A stretch of 64,000 nucleotides of DNA from Zerene cesonia (taxonomy: Eukaryota > Arthropoda > Insecta > Lepidoptera > Pieridae): NCBI RefSeq assembly GCF_012273895.1, contig NC_052104.1, forward strand, positions 4,216,001-4,280,000, given 5' to 3'. Positions 12,453-23,900 of this stretch are shown here, in pieces. The notes under the pieces are model-generated. The model made no database searches, was not told the origin of the DNA, and worked only from the letters and a program-made list of their open reading frames with translations. Each line of letters opens with the position of its first letter. Within the stretch, counting starts at the first letter, position 1. The position numbers and the translations under genes were made by a program.

Positions 12453-14744
12453 ATGGACCAACAATTTTCATTGTCTTGGAACAATTTTCACGGGAATCTT
12501 AGCAAAGGTTTCGCTGGTTTATTAGGGAATGGTGAATTTGTCGATGTAACAATTGCAGTAGAAGGTCACTTGCTTCAAGCACATAAAGTTATACTTTCAA
12601 TATGCTCGCCGTACTTCAAGAAAATGTTCCAACTGAATCCCTGTCAGCATCCTATTGGTAATTCTTAGATAAACTTCCAGCTTGAAGCAAATATTTTATT
12701 AATTGACATTTGTTGTTTACTAAAAACATTCCTTCTTACAGTTGTACTCAGAGATGTCTCACACAAAGCTATGAGGGATTTGTTACAATTTATGTATCAC
12801 GGTGAAGTTAGTGTTAAAAGAGAAGATCTCACTAGTTTTATAGGTACAGCTGAGGTATTGCAAATAAAGGGGTTAACAAATAAAGAGGTGAGTTTTTTGT
12901 CAATGATTATTCATATTTAATACTAGCTGAGCCCCCGCGGTTTCACCCATGTTAGACCGTAGCCCATAGGAATATTGGGATAAAAAGTAGCCTTTATGGT
13001 ATTCCAGTTGTTCTGCTACCTACGTACCAAATTTAAATCATTGCAATCGGTTCAGTAGTTTATAATATTAGTAGGATTTAAATTAATTCTTTTACTAACC
13101 TTGATTTTTTCTATACAGTAAGTCTGCCATAATTTGTGGTTAAAAAAATTATATAAATAAACAAGACACTACTACTTCTAATAATTTCAAAACATTTAGC
13201 AACAATATAACTATTTAGTAATTATTTTAGACTGAAGAAGAATGTTGTGAGACTGAAAAGGAACCTCATCAAAACTTAGAAACACAAAATGATAATCCTA
13301 ACACAGAATCCTGTGCCTCTGAAATGTATGATACCTCACCAAATGAAACTCAAGAAACAAATGATGTTGATATATTGAAACAAAGGCAATTTATTGAAAA
13401 GCTTCAACAGATCAGCACACTGAAAAGGAAATCAGAAGAATTTCTCAAAAAAAACTTTTATACGGATGTACTAAATGCAGAGAAGAGACAAAAGTTTAAT
13501 GAAAAATTTAACTATAGTAAACAATCTAATCATTCTGTACATAATGCATATGAGAATTTGAAGAAAATATATGATGAAAATCCTGTTGATATAACAACAT
13601 CGTTGAATCCAATTCAGAGTCCCAGTAAAAATAGCAATGAAAATAATATGAGTCAAACAGGACCAGACACTCCCATTGAACTTAAAACTGAATGTGATGA
13701 TAGTGATATTATTGTAACGGACCCAGCTGTATGCACAACCCATGATGCACAATCGGAAGGAAAGAAAAGCTTGATGATGCCGCTAGATCTACAAACAACT
13801 CAAGATAGTGAGTATATTTTATTTATATTTTTGTTAAGAATACTTTCCTAAGATAAAAATCATTATGTTTAATTTTTCATTGCAAGTGAAATTTATTCAG
13901 TCTGTATATTGGAAAAAAAAAGTTGTTTTGCTGAATACAAGTTACAACACTTTTTTTCCAAAATACTATTTTTCTGTATATTAAGTCTGTTTCTTCAGAA
14001 TCACTAGAGTATGAAACAAATTCAACACAATAAATGTAAACCATGCATCAACTTACTTTTTGAGGAACTGTTACATCTATTTAAATAAATAAATTGTTCA
14101 ATATTCCAATGATTCTGAATGAGCTGCTTGCTTAAATATAACTATAACCTGTAGTCAATCATCAAATCAAATGCGTATTTAAGTTATTTAACATAGGAGA
14201 ATTATTATTATTTTCATTTTTTGCTTTTATGGCTTCTATAAATAGCAGTGTAGATTGTGTTGAAAATGCAATCATTAATTAGTTTTCATCTATCATATTT
14301 TGCGTTCTTTTCTTTTACAAAACATTCATTCATTGAAAACACGATGGCATTTTCAACATCATCATGTACCTATTCTATTGATAAGAAATGTGATTGAAAA
14401 TGCCCATCGTGGTTTCAGATTGTAGCGGATTGAGTACACTTTTTTTGGATCTGAAAAATTTAGTGAATGGAAAGATAGCAAATAAAGCTATGAGGACAAG
14501 TAATGAGGAATATGCAAGACCTGCTTTAGACCACCGCCTTGTTACTATTCCACAAAAAGAGGATGGGAAAAAGAAGTATCCGCAAAGATCGTGCCGGCTT
14601 TGCTGGCGAATAGGGAAACGGCGCGATACTAGATTTATGTGTAGTGCTTGTGAATTACCGTTTTGCAAATCACCATGCTTTGAAGTTCATTTTAATGATG
14701 TGTTTAAAGTGTCGCACTTACAAGGAGATTACTATGCTAATTAG
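12453..14744 (+). CDS. same BTB gene, alternative isoform ending in a piggyBac-type zinc ribbon
   Basis: Exons 12453-12657, 12742-12887 and 13231-13807 can also join to a last exon at 14419-14744 (417 aa). Its acceptor (GGTTTCAG) gives the same phase 1 as the FLYWCH exon, and the frame stays open from the splice site to TAG. The exon encodes a basic stretch, then a cysteine cluster from C368 in the pattern Cx2Cx12Cx2Cx4Cx3C followed by FEVH. This is the pattern of the zinc ribbon at the C-terminus of piggyBac-type transposases (PF13842-like; family text CRLC, RFMCSACELPFC, PCF). AATAAA at 14836 lies 92 bp past the stop, so this exon has its own 3' end. I infer that a transposase zinc ribbon was captured as an alternative DNA-binding tail. 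Use of the exon is not proven from DNA alone. Confidence 0.68.
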
Positions 14745-16055
14745 TACCAAGCTTGTGACCTCTTAAGGGAAATTTTATATCATAGGGATGCTAAAATAAG
14801 TGATATGATAAAAAACACAAAAGAATCAAAGATTCAATAAAATTGGGACCAAATTATGCCACATAAAATAAAAACATATATTCTTTAAAATACAATTTAC
14901 AAATAACAGTACAACCTTGCTAAGCTACAAAATGTTGCTGATATTAAAAAAGAAATTGAATTATTGATTAATATAACAATTTTTTTCATTCTGTAAACAA
15001 ATATAAAAATTATGTTCACAGTATTTAAGGGTGACTTTAGCATGATTGTACTTTTTTCAGAATTATAAAAGATATACCATTATACACATAGTCTATTTTT
15101 ATATATTTTTTTATAATGCATATAATGTATCATTACAATTTCTTCAGATAAGCTGTGATATAAACTCGGCTTTTGCGTGCCAATATCTATTTTTAGAATG
15201 CAGTATTATGCATACCTTTTTGGTGCCATTATTCTTCTGCCATATTTTCAAGACTTTTTTTGCTCATGTTCTAGTCTAATTTTTGTATTAACTGAGAGTA
15301 AAGTGAAATTTTTACTTTGGATAATTTTCTCTTTGTGGAAGTATTCTTATCTAATCTTAAGTGTGTTTTGTAACCCAGTGTTTTTGTATTCATGATCTCC
15401 AAATTAAAACTTTCTTCATAATATATGACTTCTTAGTAGTATGAACTATGAAGAATAAAAAACTAAATTAAACATTCCATTATGAATGTGGATTATATTA
15501 TATAAAATCCAATTTTTACAATTGTGAGAACTTTTGAAGTGATTTATATTATGTATTCATTGTGTGATTATTATCTAAGGTTTATACAAATGTGTTTTAT
15601 ATCCATATTTTAAATTAATAAATAAGATATAAAAAAAATGATCATTTTATTTCACCATTCTATCTAATAGATAACGAATGTAGGGCTATTTATTTTAAAA
15701 ACAAATTTGTGCAACATTTAATTAATTTAAGCATGTATGTTTTTTTGCAGGTGCATTATCCCTTGTTATCAATGGATCATCTGACAACCAGCTTCCAGTG
15801 AGATATAAGTATATATACAGCCGAAAAGGACACAAACAATTAGTCCATATGAATTTTGTTTACACAAAACACTCAACAACTCATGGTAAAACTTCGTGGA
15901 GGTGTGTGCAATATTTTTCACTAAATAGATGCCCTGCAACTGTCGAAACTATCGATGCAATGATATATGCGGTCAATCATCAACATAATCATGAAGATTG
16001 CTATGAAAAACTTGTGAGAAATAATATTTATGAAATGGATAATTCCTCTAAATAA
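12453..16055 (+). CDS. BTB/POZ-FLYWCH protein, mod(mdg4)-like, long isoform
   Basis: Four coding exons join in frame: 12453-12657, 12742-12887, 13231-13807 and 15751-16055 (410 aa). Residues 1-117 form a BTB/POZ domain of the insect tramtrack/mod(mdg4) group (starts MDQQFSLSWNNFHGNLSKGF, later HKVILSICSPYFKKMF and LRDVSHKAMRDLLQFMYHGE), a dimerisation module of chromatin and transcription factors. Residues 118-309 are a charged, low-complexity linker. The last exon carries a FLYWCH zinc finger with candidate ligands C361, C370, H388 and H390 and the family text RKGHKQLV, SWRC, CPA and HQHNH. BTB plus FLYWCH is the layout of mod(mdg4) insulator-associated proteins, but the BTB domain looks like a paralogue rather than mod(mdg4) itself. 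A nuclear DNA- or chromatin-binding role is inferred. The start is the first ATG of the BTB frame. Exon 3 ends in phase 1 and is shared with an alternative last exon at 14419. Confidence 0.88.
12922..13079 (-). repeat. family C dispersed repeat in intron 2 of the BTB gene
   Basis: It starts ACTAGCTGAGCCCCCGCGG and ends ATAATATTAGTAGGATT. This is the reverse complement of the layout at 34368-34538, with a matching middle (CAATCGGTTCAGTAGTTT against AAACTACTGAGCCGATTG). Confidence 0.7.
14836..14841 (+). terminator. polyadenylation signal of the zinc-ribbon isoform
   Basis: AATAAA lies 92 bp after the TAG of the alternative last exon, and a second AATAAA follows within about 30 bp. It supports a separate 3' end upstream of the FLYWCH exon. 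Confidence 0.5.
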
Positions 16056-16096
16056 CTAAAATGACAGAACTTGATAATCATTATTGAAAGTTATTA

Positions 16097-16102
16097 ATAA
16101 AA
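16097..16102 (+). terminator. polyadenylation signal of the FLYWCH isoform
   Basis: AATAAA lies 42 bp after the TAA stop at 16053-16055. Confidence 0.5.
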
Positions 16103-16768
16103 ATCGGATAAGTACGAGTCTGACTCGCGAGACTAACGGTTCTGTACAAATCGGTAAAGAGCAACTGCAATGAAAACTGTTCACCCATCCAATTATTTGC
16201 TATAGCGACAATACATGTCTGAAAATATCAATTGTCGGTATCACTGTTCTTTAGATACAACCTGGTGACAGAAGGACAGTGAAGTATTTAGTATTTTTAT
16301 CCATGGTCCATGTCTTTTTGTAATACCAAATCGTAAACATTTTTTCGCACCAAAGGTATACATAGTTTGATCTGATATCATGACTATTTTATGTACAGTG
16401 CTTACATAAGTATAAAAGTGTAAAGTTCCTACTTTATATAAGAAACTGTATATATGTGTAATAATACTAGGGCAACTATATTTATAAGTAATGTAAATAA
16501 AAATATTGTACTCATTATAATAGTTTCAAAAAATGTTTTAAAGTATTTGATACTTATATTGGATTTTTATGACCCTTCTATGATGACTCAAACTGATGTC
16601 ATATATTTTAAATATATTCTTGAGTGCATATATTCTGCAAAAAAAATATTATTTTTATCTAGTCACAAAATCTCTGTATATTTTTATTCATATATTATTA
16701 TTTTATTGTACTTATGATTATGAGAATCTGTATGTAATGATACAACTGGATTATAACCAAAATAATGT
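16103..16768. other. convergent spacer, no gene seen
   Basis: This lies between the 3' ends of the BTB gene (+) and DDX18-like copy A (-). It is AT-rich, with short overlapping open frames in several phases that lack codon or domain character. No repeat is recognised. Confidence 0.5.
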
Positions 16769-16774
16769 TTTATT
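16769..16774 (-). terminator. polyadenylation signal of DDX18-like copy A
   Basis: TTTATT on the + strand (AATAAA on the - strand) lies 44 bp past the TAG stop at 16818-16820. Confidence 0.45.
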
Positions 16775-16817
16775 TATATCCATATTCATACAAATATTTA
16801 CTTAATACTATTTCTAA

Positions 16818-19731
16818 CTAAGCCGTGGATATTTTTTCTGGTATGGTTTTAGAAACCAACATTGCTGCTTTCCTTTTTCTGGGTCTATGCTTTTTACTGA
16901 AGCCAACCCCTAAAAAAAAAATGGTTTTTAATAATCATAATAAAGATACACTCAAGTTTATAAAAGTGGAGCACAAGCTTTCCACCCGCGGTTTGTCCGC
17001 ATAGATAAAGGAAAAATAGTCGAGGAGTTTTTTGTTCCTGTGAGTTTTCCAGAATAAAAACTACAAGTTTTTTCCAGTCTGAAACTATCAATATGTTTTT
17101 TCGACCAAATCGAGGTTTGAATGAATTTCGGTGAAGATTAATAATAAGAGAGGCGCAGTTTAGTAGGTTAAAAAAAGCCAGATATCTAAGATAATTAATC
17201 AGTGAAATGCTGTGAAATGCTTACTTATATCAACATCGGGTTTTCCTTTTAAGCCAAAAGATTTAGCAACAATATCCAAGTCCATTTTGAGTAAATTAAA
17301 TACATGTTTCAATTTTTTTACTTCAAATGCTCTTATATAACCTTCAAATGCTTCAACAGCCATTTTATGAAACTGTGGATCTTCCATAGCAGCATCTAAC
17401 TGAGAAAAAAATTGCCTTATGTATTTCAACACAAGAAAATAAATCTTATTTAACATTTTTCAAAGTGAATTCTTACTTTTGGCTGCAAATTATTATATTT
17501 ATCCCATGTCTCATACTTGTCCAAGAAAATTTTTGCTTCATTTAAATAATCAACAAATTCTTTTTCTTCTGGTCTCAACAATAGAACTGCACAACCTTCA
17601 GCCCCTAACCCTCTTGCAGTTCTTCCAACTCTATGAATATATTCCTGTGAAAATTTTAAAGTTAATTTTATGCCCTACATTCCTTTATATTAGGAAACAT
17701 TATATTTAATTTTTTAATATATACCAGTAAAGCATAGAGTATGTGGCTTTCAGGAAAACAATAAAGTATAATATAAAACTCACATTTGTGTCAGAAGGTG
17801 GATCAAACTGAACTATCCAATCAACAGCTGGAATATCTAAGCCCCTTGCAGCTAAATCAGTACAAAACAGTGCCATTTTATCCGCACTGTAAAAGCTAGT
17901 CATAACACTGGTTCTATCTGTCTGGTTCATTTTGCCCTATAATGATTATGTTATCTGTGAATTAGTTACATTTTTGAATATGAAAATTTAATTTCAATTA
18001 GGTTAATTTACTTGTTATATTGTAATAAAACATTAAAAATAAGGAAAGTTACACTTTACATTTATTATTGATTTTTTTTTTCTTTATATAAATAGTAACA
18101 AAACATACTCTTAAATTCATTTTTATATTTTTCATTTATTTTTTTTTTTAATAAATTAGATTAGACTAATTATCCAATTCAATTATACATATATTCCTTA
18201 TAATTTAAAACTTACATGAATGCAAAGAACTGGCATGTTGCAATATTTGAACAGAAACTCATGATGAAAAATAACTGATTTACAGCTTGAAAAAAATACC
18301 ATCACTTTTTGATTTTGAGTTTTCTTCAACAGTTTGTGGAGCCAAAATAGTCTATATTCTGTTTCACATATAACATATCTGTAACCAAATGAAATATAGT
18401 AATAAATATAAATAGAAAAAATACATATATATATAGAAGATGTTAAAATGTTTTAGATTCTACACATTACCCTTGTTTTAGTCCTTCTACGGTTGCTCTA
18501 TCATTATCTTCATTAGTATTTATTGTGTGGAAATCATCTTTCATAGCTGATTTAATTAAAGCCTCTGTTGTTTCAGAATGAGTGGCGCTAAATAACATTG
18601 TCTGTCTGTTCTCTGAAATTTTGACAAGTTCACAATTTATTGAAAGTAGTGATGAGTTGATATGGTGCAGTAGCCATATTATATTTATAGACAACATTAT
18701 TAAACCATTTGTTAAGGTTATGTAAATAGGATTATCTATACAAAGAAACATTTGTTTTAATTAGCTCATTTTTAAAATATAATGTCAAAATAATTGGTTT
18801 GTAATGGTTGAATGTACATATGATACTTAAAACCAAACACCACTATCTTCTATTCCTATTTTTTCTAAATAATATCCAAATATACTATACTTGTATAAAT
18901 ATTACTAATTTTCACTACACACAAAATAACGAGTATACTATTTTCTTAAAATTAGTGCTTAAAAGATGTAGATTACTAAACTGAACTTACTGGGAAGTCT
19001 ATTAATTATTTGTTTCAAATCTTCCTCAAACCCATACTGAAAAATTTTGTCAGCTTCATCCAATACTAGACAACATACTTGTTTATAATTAAATTCTTTA
19101 GTCCTCATGTGATCAAAAAGTCGTCCAGGTGTAGCAACTACTATATGAACATCTAAAAAAAACTTAAAAACTTTATCTTGAATATCTGAAAATCTTTTGT
19201 TCACAAAAATTATCCTTAATTTAGTCTTTGCACCATAATTTGTTGGTGTTAACTACCTTTTGCTAATAAAATGCTCTGTCCTTTTCTACTCTCCCCACCA
19301 ATAACCAATGCAGAAGTCATGCCATAGTGGAATGAAATTAAATCTTGAAGCACTGTGTAAGTTTGTATTGCTAACTCTCGCGTTGGAGATACAACAATGC
19401 AAAGTGTACCTGAAAATCAGTAATTTATAAAAAAATGGCCGAAAATATAATTAGGAGTATTTAAATGTATTATTGCTCGTGGTAAATTCTCACCTGACGT
19501 CGCTTTGTCCATTAATTTTTTTACCAATTCTACAACTGGTATTAAAAACGAAAGTGTTTTCCCTGAACCTGTTTTTGCAGTAGCCACGATATCATATCCA
19601 TCTAGAGCTTTGGGCAACACTTCAGATTGAATATCAGTCATGTATTTATAACCCATGCTTTTGATCGCCTTCAATGTTGACTTCGATACACTTAATTCTT
19701 TAAACTTTGGATTCTTATTTTCCGAACTCAT
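16818..19731 (-). CDS. DDX18/Has1-like DEAD-box RNA helicase, short paralogue (copy A)
   Basis: Nine exons join in frame (in order of transcription): 19731-19494, 19409-19257, 19152-18991, 18612-18471, 18378-18216, 17936-17784, 17644-17477, 17399-17225 and 16909-16818, giving 481 aa. All ATPase/helicase motifs are present: Q motif at Q35, Walker A ATAKTGSGKT (49-58), PTRELA, TPGRL, DEAD (162-165), SAT (193-195), TDLAARGLD (from 312) and HRVGRTAR (341-348), followed by the C-terminal extension typical of DDX18/Has1 (DUF4217-like). It should be an active ATP-dependent RNA helicase, probably nucleolar. The roughly 100-residue basic N-terminal region and GGGFGY tail of the full-length gene next door are missing; it ends in a short KKHRPRKRK-type tail instead. 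Intron positions match that gene, so the two are duplicates. Met1 is the first ATG of the frame. The specific role is unknown. Confidence 0.88.
16975..17100 (-). repeat. dispersed-repeat fragment in the last intron of copy A
   Basis: CTTTCCACCCGCGGTTTGTCC followed by GAGTTTTTTGTTCCTGTGAG resembles the fragment at 3099-3200. It is short and decayed. Confidence 0.4.
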
Positions 19732-20936
19732 TCTAAAAGCCAAGTTCAACTTTATTAATGAATGTGAGCAAATATGTCATACATTTTGTAATGAATATAT
19801 TCTTCTTAATCTGGTTTCAATAAAAAAATAATATGCTATTGGAAGATTTGTTTATCACAATTCACATGTACACCTTGACAAATGACAAGCGTGATTATTG
19901 ACAGTCGATCACACATGTAGATGACGGTGACAACCAAAGAGTACTTCTTCTTCTTCTTTATTAAATGGCAACTCCCGATTCCACTGAGGACGGATTCTGC
20001 CAAACCAAAGAGTAAAGACTAGTATAATAATATGGGGTGACAACTGACACCTAAATCCTAAATTAGGACTTAAGGTCAAGTGAGTAATTAGGATCCCTAA
20101 TTATTAATTTGACATTTAGTTTAGTCACCATGGCAGTAAAATGTTCCTAATTATCAACCCATTGTAAATCAGGCGAAGCTGCGGGCAACGGCTTCTAGTT
20201 TTTACGTACTGTAGTCTCAAATTTCATATTGGTACTATATTTCCAGTCTCTCTTTCTCACACAATGATAGTCTAACATTATTGTTGTTTACAAAAAAAAA
20301 TAAACCGCCTTTAAATCGTCAGAACTTAAATATGACCACACGAGAGGCCCCAGCTTTTTTTTTTTAATTGAAATAAGTTCACCTAATAAAAAGTAACGAG
20401 GTAACTGACACAAAAAAACACTCGGATGAGGACCTCTTCCTTTTAAAAGGTCGGATAAAACCAACCCAAGCATTTCTTTATTCAAATGGGCTTCATTCGT
20501 ATCCACTCTATGTTGTATATCTCTTACTCACTGCGAGCCCATATTATCATTCAACTCTTAGGAAGAGCCTCTTAGTCTGTGACCTCTAACAATATAGTAC
20601 TTACTTTACTAACTTTTCGCCATTGATGTTTTGAATATTATAGCACAGATAACATAATTGAATATAATAAAAATATACTATTGAAATTGACGGCATTGAC
20701 TTAAAGGTCTCGTAATCAAGCCATTAAATATTCAAAAAAAAAATTGACGGCTTGTTTTCTAGGTAGAAAATTGACATTTATTGCCATTAAAAAAAAAAAA
20801 AAAATTGACATTGACAAATGACAGATACATCTCAATGCTGAATGCATGCCAGAACCAGACCCACACGTGAAACTTCGTTGTAAATTCAGGTAGCGCGTGT
20901 TGATAAATAAAAAATTTTCGAGTTTAACTCTTCAAA
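19732..20936. promoter_or_regulatory. divergent promoter region between copy A and pitchoune
   Basis: The 1.2 kb between two head-to-head start codons holds no coding exon. TGACA words cluster near both ends: 19876, 19883, 19899 and 19928 on the copy A side; 20772, 20806, 20812 and 20819 on the pitchoune side. A 59-bp insertion with a 12-bp target duplication lies at 19944-20002, and a short GGCGAAGCTGCGGGCAACGG repeat end at about 20170. No TATA box is evident. Confidence 0.45.
19944..20002 (-). mobile_element. 59-bp retroelement 3'-end insertion with 12-bp target duplication
   Basis: AACCAAAGAGTA occurs at 19932-19943 and again at 20003-20014, exactly bracketing the insert. On the - strand the insert reads as a short unique body followed by a (GAA)n-like tail, the layout of a severely truncated non-LTR element. 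It lies about 0.2 kb upstream of the start of copy A. Confidence 0.65.
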
Positions 20937-23900
20937 ATGCCCATGCCAGACAAAATATTAATGAGAAAAATTAAAAAACGGGAGAAGAAAAAGCTGAAAT
21001 TGATCGCAAAGAAAACTACCGGAGAAAATGAAGAAGGTAACCTAACTATCAATTTTTCTATCACGTTACTACTAGTTATTACCACCAGACAGACATCAGT
21101 AAAGTATCTTAGACCTCTATTAATTGTCTCTTATTATCGCAAGATTTATGTATATGCAATTAACACTATTAATATATCTTTTATAGAAATCAATGGAGAC
21201 AATGCACCGTCCGTCGAATCAACGAAAAGGGCGTCTGAAAATACTGAAAACAATACTGAGATAGTTCCAAAAAGTTAGTAGCTTGTTTATTTGTTCAGAT
21301 TTATATTTATAATTTGAATATTTGTTAATATACCTATATCAATATATCATATTAACATTTATTTTCATGTCATATCAGAAAAAAAGAAGAAGAAGCAAAA
21401 ATCTGAATCCCAGATTGAAGAGACAGAAATAAAAGAGGAGCCAGTGGATAGTATTTCAGAAGATGATGTTAATAGCCAAGATGAAGATAAGAAGAATGAT
21501 GAAAGTCAATGTAAGATATAGTCTTGAAATAAAAAAAAGGAGTAGTAGTAGTTGTAGTTTAACAAAAACTGGTATTATAAACACAAATAATTTGGTATAT
21601 TCATTTCATGATATTCCATGGTACATCAATTGATAGTTAGTACAAAGACAGTACAATGGCTGTTGGGTAGCTCGTAGAACAATGCTTCCTTAGATCTGTT
21701 GGGGCAGAATTATTTCTTGTGACTAGTTATATTTGATATTGAAATTGATACTGATACGAGATGTTTAGCATATTTGATAAATTACTTTTAGCATAGTAAA
21801 GTATTCATTTATTTGAGATTTCAAATATTCTCAGGTGTACAAATATACAGATTATTTTTAATTATTTCAGTACCTGGATCAAGTCTCTGCCTTGGAATAT
21901 TATCAGATCAGAAGTTTTCATGTTTAGATGGAAAAGTTTGTGAAGCCACATTAATGGGTATTAAGGATATGGGATTTACAACTATGACAGAAATTCAAGC
22001 AAAAGCAATCCCACCATTACTAGAAGGAAGAGACCTAGTTGGGGCAGCTAGAACTGGTTCAGGAAAAACACTGGCATTCCTCATTCCCGCCATTGAATTG
22101 ATATACAAATTGAAGTTTAAACCTAGAAATGGTCAGTTTTGGAGCATATATCTTTATTGATTGTCTATGAATGCAAACTTATGATTAAAATGATGACAAA
22201 AAAGGCGAATGTGAAAATTGAACTCCACATGAAGTTTATCAGTTTATTAAAATGAAAATAAATTGAGTCTCCGGTGAAAACTGTTGAGGCACATTTGTTA
22301 TTATTTTAATAAGCTGAAAAGATGTGTTAAGAGTCATTTCATGAACGAAGAATGGATATCTGATGTTTTAATTTAATTTAACAGAAATATGCTTGATGGT
22401 AGTATCAATATTAAAGTTTTATTAATTTTATTCAAGGTACTGGTGTTATAATTTTGTCACCAACAAGAGAGTTGTCAATGCAAACATTTGGAGTACTGAT
22501 GGAACTCATGAAATACCACCATCATACTTATGGCTTAGTGATGGGAGGTGCGAATAGGAGTACTGAAGCACAGAAACTTTCTAAAGGTAAATAAAAGTTT
22601 TAAAAAATTAGAAAAAATAGACAGACTTTACATAAATTATTGCTTTTTTTTTACAGGAATAAACATACTAGTAGCAACTCCAGGAAGATTACTGGATCAT
22701 TTGCAGAACACTCCCGACTTCTTGTTCAAAAACTTGCAGTGTCTTGTTATAGATGAAGCTGATAGGATATTAGAAATTGGATTTGAAGAGGAAGTCAAAC
22801 AAATTATTAAGTTATTACCAAGTAAGTGTATTTAACACTAATATATATGAACTCCTGTGAAACTTTTTTGTGTTATGTTCATTTATTTATTCTATAAGTA
22901 AAAAGAAGATGTCTGTTTACTTATGTAATAATTAAATATTTTGTCAGGCTCATCTTAAAGATTACTTTTCCTAACTACACTCACTTATATCTAACATATT
23001 TTCTTAGAACGACGGCAAACCATGTTGTTCAGTGCTACACAAACAAAGAAGACAGAGTCTTTAACAGCTTTGGCAGTGAAACATGAACCAGTGTATGTAG
23101 GAGTTGATGATCACAGGGAACAAGCCACTGTGGACTCACTAGAACAAGGGTAAGGATTCTTTTTTTGCAATAGTTGAGAAATGAGCTGGTGGTTCGCCTC
23201 AGGGTAAGTGCTGCAACCGCCCATGAATATTTACTGAGACGTAATATATATAACATAATGATGCATATTTCTAATTAAATGTGTTTTCATATTAGTGTAA
23301 TAATTAAAAAAAAAAAGGTTATCAATAGTACTTTCTTCAGTCTATAATTCATTAGATAAAATACATCGAAGCAATGAATTTTATTAATATTTTGATTTGA
23401 GTATCATAATAGTACCTTTGAATATATAATTGCATAATATAGTTTTTACAAAAGTCAATGTATATAAAATGTACTATTTTAGTTAAATGTGTATTTTTAG
23501 GTATATAGTATGTCCATCAGAAAAACGCATGATGGTTCTATTCACATTCCTGAAGAAGAATAGAAAGAAGAAAGTGATGGTATTCCTGTCTACATGCATG
23601 TCTGTCAAGTATCACCATGAATTGTTCAATTACATCGATTTGCCAGTTATGTCTATACATGTAAGTTGTAATATGAATTTATTCACTTTGTTCTTGCTCA
23701 AACCACAGAATATATTATACAGAAGCCTTTTGTTCTCTATTTTTACCAATCCATATATTGTATATTATAATCATTAGTAGACTATACATACTCATAGTTT
23801 ATTATAGATTTTTAACTAACAACGTTTTTGTTTTGTTTAAAGGGAAAACAGCAACAAGCTAAGCGTACAACAACTTTCTTCCAATTTTGCAATGCAGAAA

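Noticed and set aside
13471..13752. 93-codon open frame on the - strand inside BTB exon 3
   Set aside because: Antisense shadow of the coding exon; no domain and no splice context.
15046..15395. Overlapping open frames between the two alternative last exons of the BTB gene
   Set aside because: Hydrophobic A/T-driven translations with no zinc-finger pattern and no phase-1 acceptor; treated as intron.
19732..19749. Upstream start for DDX18-like copy A
   Set aside because: The codon at 19747-19749 is TTG on the - strand; the first true ATG of the frame is at 19731.
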